DNA of 64,000 nucleotides from a bacterium (GTDB lineage: Bacteria > Cyanobacteriota > Vampirovibrionia > Obscuribacterales > Obscuribacteraceae). The notes below the pieces were generated by a model, which saw only the letters and a program-made list of their open reading frames with translations, did no database searches and had not been told where the DNA came from. Positions 59,988 through 64,000 of this stretch are shown piece after piece. Both the position numbers and the translations under genes were made by a program. The stretch covers positions 62,001-126,000 of the forward strand of contig JAGOSY010000010.1 in the NCBI GenBank assembly GCA_018062085.1, in the 5' to 3' direction. Numbering within the stretch: the first letter of the stretch is position 1; every line of letters starts with the position of its first letter.

Positions 59988-60350
59988 ATAGTATAGAGCT
60001 GCTCAAAATTATAGTCGGCTTGTTTCACGGCTTCGTCAACGTACTTGTCGCAAATAGCCTGAACACGACGAATAGTAATATTGAGCCGTTCTTCAACGGC
60101 AGAAAATGTCATCATCTTAGCAAGTACCAACACAAATGCCTCGAACAGCAGCGTGAATCCGTCGATCTTACAAAAAAAATTGTCTTTCCAGAAATGTCTT
60201 TCAGTGACGGAATAAATATCCATTGTTAGGAGCGACCAAAAGCAGAAAATATCTGATGCCTGTTCCAACAAAGATTACGCTCACGCCAGTGCACTTGCCA
60301 ACCGAACAGCAATTGTAGTAACATATCTACATCGAGCAGAGGATCGGCGG
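59988..60350. other. Intergenic stretch without a recognised gene
   Basis: 363 bases between a hypothetical gene and the toxin-antitoxin operon. It contains a tight hairpin GCCGTT-CTTC-AACGGC at 60085-60100 and the toxin-antitoxin promoter at its right end. A minus-strand frame crosses it (from 60271), with a plausible-looking stretch near AVEERLNITIRRVQAIC, but it runs into the neighbouring gene antisense and has no start signal. It may be a decayed gene. Confidence 0.4.
60295..60331 (+). promoter_or_regulatory. Promoter and inverted-repeat operator of the Phd/VapC-type operon
   Basis: TTGCCA (60295-60300) and TAACAT (60319-60324) are 18 bases apart. TGTAG (60314-60318) and CTACA (60327-60331) form an inverted repeat with 8 bases between, over the -10 region. 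Phd-type antitoxins usually bind such repeats and repress their own operon. AGAGGA follows 7 bases before the ATG. Confidence 0.45.
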
Positions 60351-60608
60351 ATGAACATCACAACCCTGTCGAGTCGGGAATTCAACCAAGACTCAAGTAA
60401 AGCAAAAAAAGCTGCCAAGAAAGGCCCTGTGTTCATAACAGACAGGGGCAAACCAGCCCACGTGCTGCTAACTATTGAAGACTACAGAAAGTTGACTGGA
60501 AAGACATTCAACATCATAGACCTGCTGGCAATGCCCGGTATTGACACTGTCGAGTTTGAGCCGCCGAAATTGGGAGACAATGTGTTTCAGCCAGCAGATT
60601 TATCCTAA
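60351..60608 (+). CDS. Phd/YefM-family antitoxin
   Basis: 85 residues. ITTLSSREFNQDSSKAKKAA and GPVFITDRGKPAHVLLTIEDY are the Phd/YefM DNA-binding fold in its usual order; the C-terminus (about 50-85, Pro- and acid-rich, EFEPPKLGDNVFQPADL) is the toxin-binding tail. It neutralises the PIN toxin encoded next, with which it overlaps by one base (TAATG-type junction), and probably autoregulates through the inverted repeat at 60314-60331. AGAGGA precedes ATG. Confidence 0.88.
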   Translation: MNITTLSSREFNQDSSKAKKAAKKGPVFITDRGKPAHVLLTIEDYRKLTGKTFNIIDLLAMPGIDTVEFEPPKLGDNVFQPADLS

Positions 60609-61024
60609 TGTACTTGCTAGACACAAATGTAGTTTCAGAGTTGCGCAAAGCCAAAAGCAGCAAAGCAAACAAACACGTCTTAAGTTGGGCGGCTGCCACT
60701 CCGCACTCGAATTTGTTTCTCTCAAGCATAACTGTACTCGAGCTTGAAATCGGTATTTTGCTAGTCGAGAGAAAAGATATAGCTCAAGGAAGACTTCTAA
60801 GAACCTGGTTTGAAGATCACGTTCTTCCAACGTTTGCCGACCGCATCCTATCGATAGATACAGTCATTGCGCGCAAGTGTGCCAGAATGAATGTACCCAA
60901 CAAGCGATCGGACAGAGACTCACTAATTGCAGCTACAGCAATAGTTCACGGCATGATCATCGTGACGCGCAACGTCAAAGATTTTGACTTCGACGAACTC
61001 AAAGTTATCAATCCATGGGATTAA
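60608..61024 (+). CDS. VapC-family PIN-domain toxin
   Basis: 138 residues, the usual PIN size. MYLLDTNVVSELRK places the first acidic residue at Asp5; SSITVLELEIGI supplies the Glu, KRSDRDSLIAATAIVHG the third and fourth acids, and VTRNVKDFDF closes the fold. These residues bind Mg2+ for RNA cleavage; VapC toxins typically cut tRNA or rRNA. Translation is coupled to the antitoxin. Its stop overlaps that of the convergent gene in TTAA (61021-61024). Confidence 0.9.
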   Translation: MYLLDTNVVSELRKAKSSKANKHVLSWAAATPHSNLFLSSITVLELEIGILLVERKDIAQGRLLRTWFEDHVLPTFADRILSIDTVIARKCARMNVPNKRSDRDSLIAATAIVHGMIIVTRNVKDFDFDELKVINPWD

Positions 61025-61365
61025 GAGACTATGGTGGCATTTGGAACTTTGCTCTGCAATATCGAGAAGAGTTGGCCTGTCCGGAAAAAATTTATCGTAG
61101 CAAACTGCCCGATCAGCGGCAGCCGGAACAGCTTGAACCTGATTACCGAAAGAAAGATTATCCCGTCTTCATGACGAATTCTGATCACGCGGCCAAGCCC
61201 GTGCAGCCTGACCAGATCAATTCCTATCAAATTGGCAAACTCAACGGAAATACTCTCATCGCCAACGATTTGTAGTTCTGTATCCGCAAGTATGCAAGAA
61301 CCAGATTTCACTTCAGTGCTGGAATCAATACTGTCACCCTGATAGTAAATAATCTTGTAATTCAT
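61021..61365 (-). CDS. Hypothetical PH-like small protein
   Basis: 114 residues without signal or membrane helix. It is beta-rich: SGSCILADTELQIVGDESI, VEFANLIGIDLVRLHG, GRVIRIRHEDGIIFLSVIRF, NFFRTGQLFSIL. The order of strands (a short G-x-x-x-L-T-x-x-x-L-x-I, then I-x-I, then GRVI-x-I, then a final helix) looks like PH/GRAM-type domains, which I give as tentative. ATG at 61363-61365. Convergent with the toxin gene, with both stops overlapping. Confidence 0.55.
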   Translation of the reverse strand: MNYKIIYYQGDSIDSSTEVKSGSCILADTELQIVGDESISVEFANLIGIDLVRLHGLGRVIRIRHEDGIIFLSVIRFKLFRLPLIGQFATINFFRTGQLFSILQSKVPNATIVS

Positions 61366-61442
61366 ATGTCTACTTGCGGACCTTTATCCTCTCAGAATCT
61401 CAAAGCCAAGATACTTCAGATTTGCCTTTAGCACCACAATAA

Positions 61443-61521
61443 CGCCTCTTATCTAACGCCAATCACCGTTATGATTTATCCCCAATTCTCGTGACCGCAA
61501 ACGCGACACTGCTAGGGGTTT
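61443..61521. repeat. Direct repeat, left copy
   Basis: Shares CCTCTTA and then GATTTATCCCCAATTCTCGT, CGACACTGCTA and GGTTT with the copy at 62957-63012, in the same order and orientation. This copy has 21 more bases after CCTCTTA. It ends just before the higB promoter. Confidence 0.65.
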
Positions 61522-61542
61522 GCATCAAGCCAAACGCAGGGA

Positions 61543-61571
61543 TTGGCAAGCTATATAAAATTTGATATAAT
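61543..61571 (+). promoter_or_regulatory. Consensus promoter of the HigBA-type operon
   Basis: TTGGCA (61543-61548) and TATAAT (61566-61571) are 17 bases apart. The ATG at 61578 starts 6 bases after the -10, so a transcript starting at the usual distance would begin at or next to the start codon. No ribosome site is seen. Confidence 0.7.
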
Positions 61572-61577
61572 GCCAAG

Positions 61578-61910
61578 ATGAAGCAATTACGCTGGATGGG
61601 CAGTAGCTATAAGCGCCTGCTGGAGTTTCCAAAAACTACAATCCGACAAATCGGATACCAGCTAGGCAAAGTACAAAGAGGCGAAGAACCTGTCGACTGG
61701 AAACCAATGTCCTCAATAGGACCAGGCGCCGTGGAGATACGAATACACGATCCACACGAGCACCGAGTAATTTATGTAGCAAAGTTTGATGACGCCGTGT
61801 ATGTCTTGCACGCCTTTGAAAAGAAGACTCAGAAAACAGCCGAAAAAGACTTAAATATAGCAAGGACTGCATATGCCGAACTCAAAAAAAATGACACAAA
61901 AAACAGTTAA
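61578..61910 (+). CDS. HigB/RelE-superfamily toxin (phage Gp49-like)
   Basis: 110 residues. The RelE fold of the HigB/Gp49 type shows in LEFPKTTIRQIGYQLGKVQRG, DWKPMSSIGPGAVEIRIHD, HRVIYVAKFDDAVYVLHAFEKKTQKT and the final helix. The F-x-K-K-[TS]-x-K motif is the usual signature of this group, which cleaves mRNA on the ribosome. The gene appears to have a leaderless start directly behind a consensus promoter. The antitoxin gene overlaps its end by 38 bases, the order toxin-antitoxin being typical of HigBA. Confidence 0.88.
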   Translation: MKQLRWMGSSYKRLLEFPKTTIRQIGYQLGKVQRGEEPVDWKPMSSIGPGAVEIRIHDPHEHRVIYVAKFDDAVYVLHAFEKKTQKTAEKDLNIARTAYAELKKNDTKNS

Positions 61911-62205
61911 TGGAGTGACCTTCTTAGAAGGCACAGACAACATATACAGAGATTTAGGCTTTCCAGAAGCCGAATCTGTGAATCTTTTGGCACGTGCAGA
62001 ATTAATGATGACAATTGAAAAAACAGTCAAAGAGAGAGGATTAACTCAATCAGAAGCCGCTAAGCTCCTAGGTGTCTCACAACCAAGGCTGTCAGATTTG
62101 TACAAAGGTAAGCTAGAGAAGTTCACCATCGACATGCTAGTGAAGTGGCTATCCAAGCTAGGCAAGCAAGTAACTATTAGCGTTGCAGATCAAGACGTGG
62201 CATAA
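61873..62205 (+). CDS. HigA-like HTH antitoxin
   Basis: 110 residues. The XRE-type helix-turn-helix is clear: ERGLTQSEAAKLLGVSQPRLSDLYKGKLEKF (about 56-86). The N-terminus (MTQKTVNGVTFLEGTDNIYRDLG) is the toxin-facing part common in HigA partners of Gp49-like toxins (this group includes short N-terminal extensions). AAGGA 7 bases upstream of ATG 61873 supports the start within the toxin gene. It should bind the operon promoter at 61543-61571. Confidence 0.88.
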   Translation: MPNSKKMTQKTVNGVTFLEGTDNIYRDLGFPEAESVNLLARAELMMTIEKTVKERGLTQSEAAKLLGVSQPRLSDLYKGKLEKFTIDMLVKWLSKLGKQVTISVADQDVA

Positions 62206-62324
62206 ACACCGTATATGACACCAAAATAACGACGCAGGGACAGCGTTTGTAGTTTGACCATGTTTTGTTGCAAACTGCAAGAGATAATGTGTCTAACCTT
62301 TCAGAAAGCAGAATGGCAGAGCAA

Positions 62325-62864
62325 TCAGTGAGGCGACCAATCTTCTGCAAGTTCAGATATTTGTTCGATTGCCTCTTTGGGCTTTAGGAATTCGCCGCTT
62401 TGAGCCTCACACACAATTCCATCAGTCAACTCGGCAATCACTGCAGCAAAGGCAAATGGCGTTAAGCAATCTTCGTGATAGTTTATCAACAACTCGTGGC
62501 GGCAGGGTTCGAGCAATTTATCAATCTCTCTATTCGCTATAAAATCTCGGGCAGGCTGCTGCTGATTACCAACGACTAGTTTATTGAGCCAACCTTGCTT
62601 TGGTGGGTGCTTTACTGTATGCAGTTCCTCTGCATAATTGAAGTCAGAAAGATTGATTTCGAAACCTGTTTCAAAACGCTGATCCCTGTACTCTTTTGGC
62701 CCTATAGCTAGAGTTAGCGTGATCGATACATTGCCAGTATCCCGAAATGAAAAATCGCTCGGAAATTCGCAACGCAAGCCCAATTCTGCAAGCCTTCGAG
62801 TTATCGCTGGGAGATGATCGGGTGTGAGCATTGACGGCAGATAAACGTTGATATCCAGTGACAT
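62325..62864 (-). CDS. Hypothetical protein, 179 residues
   Basis: I do not recognise the family. It is soluble and starts as MSLDINVYLPSMLTPDHLPA, followed by FPSDFSFRDTGNVSITLTLAIG, TGFEINLSDFNYAEEL and a helical end with FAFAAVIAELTDGIVCEAQS. The strand-helix pattern is like small immunity-type or contact-system proteins, but nothing more can be said. ATG 62864 with AGGTG 9 bases upstream is preferred over the GTG at 62876. It lies between the HigBA operon and the right copy of the direct repeat. Confidence 0.6.
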   Translation of the reverse strand: MSLDINVYLPSMLTPDHLPAITRRLAELGLRCEFPSDFSFRDTGNVSITLTLAIGPKEYRDQRFETGFEINLSDFNYAEELHTVKHPPKQGWLNKLVVGNQQQPARDFIANREIDKLLEPCRHELLINYHEDCLTPFAFAAVIAELTDGIVCEAQSGEFLKPKEAIEQISELAEDWSPH

Positions 62865-62956
62865 AACTTCAAACACCTGCTAGTGGCATAATTCGAGCCC
62901 AATCGATAAGCACAAAATACAACTCCAGGATATTAGCATGTGAACCACTCCGATAA

Positions 62957-63012
62957 TGCCTCTTAGATTTATCCCCAATTCTCGTAAGCAAACACGACAC
63001 TGCTAACGGTTT
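62957..63012. repeat. Direct repeat, right copy
   Basis: Shares with 61443-61521 the sequence CCTCTTA, then GATTTATCCCCAATTCTCGT and, after one or two changes, CGACACTGCTA and GGTTT. The 21-base insert of the left copy is absent. Both copies are in the same direction and lie outside genes. Confidence 0.65.
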
Positions 63013-63105
63013 ATGTTTCCCTTGGCTCGTGTTGTACGTATTGACTCATCGTTGGCGTTGTACTTAGCCTGAATTTACTTCTAGTGCAACGAGCTACGGT
63101 GACCA

Positions 63106-63471
63106 ATGCTTCGCAATTTTCTAAAAATTATCTTGCTGGCTGAGTGCTTAGGCCTCATTCCCTTGGCTATATTGATGACTCGGCATGACCAGGCCTCATA
63201 TAATCCAGAGATCGTTGATAAGACTTACCTTGCCGTGCGCGCTAAGCACAACATCCCATATCAGACAGAAATCACAGCTAACGATGTTGAAGACTTTGAA
63301 CTCAGTCACGAGACAAACGCTTTCTTGCTAAAAGACAATTTTCACTCCAGCCTTAGTGCCTGTTATAGAAATACCAAACGCCAGATCGAGAAAGGTGAGG
63401 TATTAAAATACAGTGATACTGGGTTTCGAACAGCACCCAAGTTTTATCCAGATCCAGATCACGAAGTTTGA
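63106..63471 (+). CDS. Membrane-anchored SAF-like domain protein
   Basis: 121 residues. One N-terminal hydrophobic helix (FLKIILLAECLGLIPLAILM) anchors it. The rest reads LAVRAKHNIPYQTEITANDVEDFEL and ends with QIEKGEVLKYSD. This arrangement (R-x-x-I-x-x-x-x-x-I-x-x-x-D-v ... I-x-x-G-x-x-L) is that of SAF domains, found in antifreeze-like, CpaB/FlgA-type and pilus-assembly proteins. Size and anchor fit none of these exactly. ATG start without a strong ribosome site. No neighbour suggests a partner. Confidence 0.55.
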   Translation: MLRNFLKIILLAECLGLIPLAILMTRHDQASYNPEIVDKTYLAVRAKHNIPYQTEITANDVEDFELSHETNAFLLKDNFHSSLSACYRNTKRQIEKGEVLKYSDTGFRTAPKFYPDPDHEV

Positions 63472-63529
63472 TAGTGTGTAAGTTTGGGGAGCAGATCAAT
63501 GCAGCCGCCCCAAACTAAACTAGACTAAC

Positions 63530-64000
63530 TTAAACCACGGACAGCTCTTTGCTTGCTTCATTCAAAAGCTCGATAGCTGCTGGAGCAAGAATTATCTTGG
63601 TCGATGCCACCAAATCTTCTAACTGCTTTAGATTAGTGGCACTGACAATAGGTGCCGTAATGCTCGGCCTAGCAATGAGCCATGCTAGAGCAATACAAGT
63701 AGGTGTCGACGAATACTCAGCCGCCAGTTTATCCAGAGCAGCAAGAATGCGAAATCCTCTTTCATTGAGATAAGTCTTCACACCAGCACCCCGCGCACTT
63801 TGGCTAAGATCTTCTTCTGAGCGGTATTTGCCAGAGAGAAATCCACGAGCCAGAGAGAAATAAGAGATCACTCCAATATTCTCTTTCACACACAACTCTT
63901 CTAGATCATTTTCGAAACCGGCCCGAGCATACAAATTATATTCAGGTTGCAAGCACTGATAGCGAGTGAAACTATTGTGTTCACTTACTTTAAGCGCTTC
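63530..64000 (-). CDS. Aldo/keto reductase, C-terminal part cut by the window end
   Basis: The frame is open across the right edge; about 156 residues are visible. CLQPEYNLYARAGFENDLEE, IGVISYFSLARGFLSGKYRS and ALAWLIARPSITAPIVSATN (the NADPH-binding C-terminal motif, usually P-I-x-G-A/S-x-x) with LKQLEDLVAS are typical of AKR family proteins of the YajO/Tas type. The catalytic tetrad would be in the missing N-terminal half. It uses NADPH to reduce aldehydes or ketones; the substrate is unknown. Confidence 0.88.
   Translation of the reverse strand, partial: EALKVSEHNSFTRYQCLQPEYNLYARAGFENDLEELCVKENIGVISYFSLARGFLSGKYRSEEDLSQSARGAGVKTYLNERGFRILAALDKLAAEYSSTPTCIALAWLIARPSITAPIVSATNLKQLEDLVASTKIILAPAAIELLNEASKELSVV

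Noticed and set aside
60085..60100. Tight hairpin GCCGTT-CTTC-AACGGC as a terminator
   Set aside because: No T-tract on either strand and no gene ends nearby; kept only as a note in the intergenic entry.
59882..60271. Minus-strand frame of 129 residues crossing the intergenic gap
   Set aside because: It runs antisense into the end of the 59025-59987 gene and lacks a start signal. A short stretch (AVEERLNITIRRVQAIC) looks protein-like, so a decayed gene is possible, but I cannot support a CDS.
1..64000. tRNA, rRNA, CRISPR array, insertion sequence, replication origin
   Set aside because: Read through for cloverleaf-like stems, regularly spaced repeats, transposase motifs and DnaA-box clusters; none was seen. 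A covariance-model scan would be decisive.

Overview
The window looks like chromosomal DNA of a free-living bacterium of roughly balanced base composition. It uses many TTG and GTG starts, has densely packed genes, and is unusually rich in secreted TPR proteins and eukaryote-like signalling modules: three Ser/Thr kinases, a caspase-like protease, a WD40 protein, LRR, HEAT and LRV repeats. This mixture is familiar from Obscuribacterales-type Melainabacteria (Vampirovibrionia). That is my best guess, made by inference from gene style only; there is no rRNA or other marker gene here. I saw no tRNA, rRNA, CRISPR array or transposase.

Positions 1-20100 form a surface-polysaccharide region. It holds membrane glycosyltransferase-like proteins (left edge, 13809-15368, 16563-18556), a YfhO-type protein, a GT2 fusion protein, three SAM methyltransferases, a sugar oxidoreductase (Gfo/Idh/MocA) and an SDR. 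It also holds candidates for all four steps of GDP-D-glycero-D-manno-heptose synthesis: SIS isomerase, GHMP kinase, HAD phosphatase and nucleotidyltransferase. A transaldolase sits next to the isomerase and could supply the sedoheptulose 7-phosphate precursor. The region ends with a CPA1-type Na+/H+ antiporter. One membrane gene is split at a run of nine T (17461-17469).

Positions 20100-38900 are mixed: a secreted TPR metallopeptidase, an EF-hand protein, a kinase with a C-terminal LRR-like region, a PhyH-type dioxygenase followed by a berberine-bridge-type flavoenzyme, a DEDDy exonuclease, small secreted proteins (one behind a structured 5' leader), a second kinase, a sulfur-detoxification locus (TauE exporter plus persulfide-dioxygenase/rhodanese enzyme, divergent from an ArsR regulator, with a readable divergent promoter), an M23 peptidase and a Glf-like FAD enzyme.

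Positions 37356-49640 form a signalling and TPR island. A secreted TPR/caspase-like protease overlaps a WD40 protein by 4 bases and is divergent from a kinase-TPR gene that is followed by another TPR gene. After a GNAT, a VOC protein and an orphan TonB-C-like protein come two more divergent TPR genes. Positions 49663-58200 hold a D-threonine-aldolase-like enzyme, an SPFH protein, a large hybrid histidine kinase ending in LRV-like repeats, a thioredoxin-like protein interrupted by one in-frame TGA followed by a SECIS-like hairpin (candidate selenoprotein), a gene pair resembling the DUF6745 family, and a HEAT-repeat protein. From 58400 to the right edge the DNA is accessory in character: hypothetical genes, a Phd/VapC-type and a HigBA-type toxin-antitoxin pair, two copies of a short direct repeat, a SAF-like protein and an aldo/keto reductase cut by the window end.
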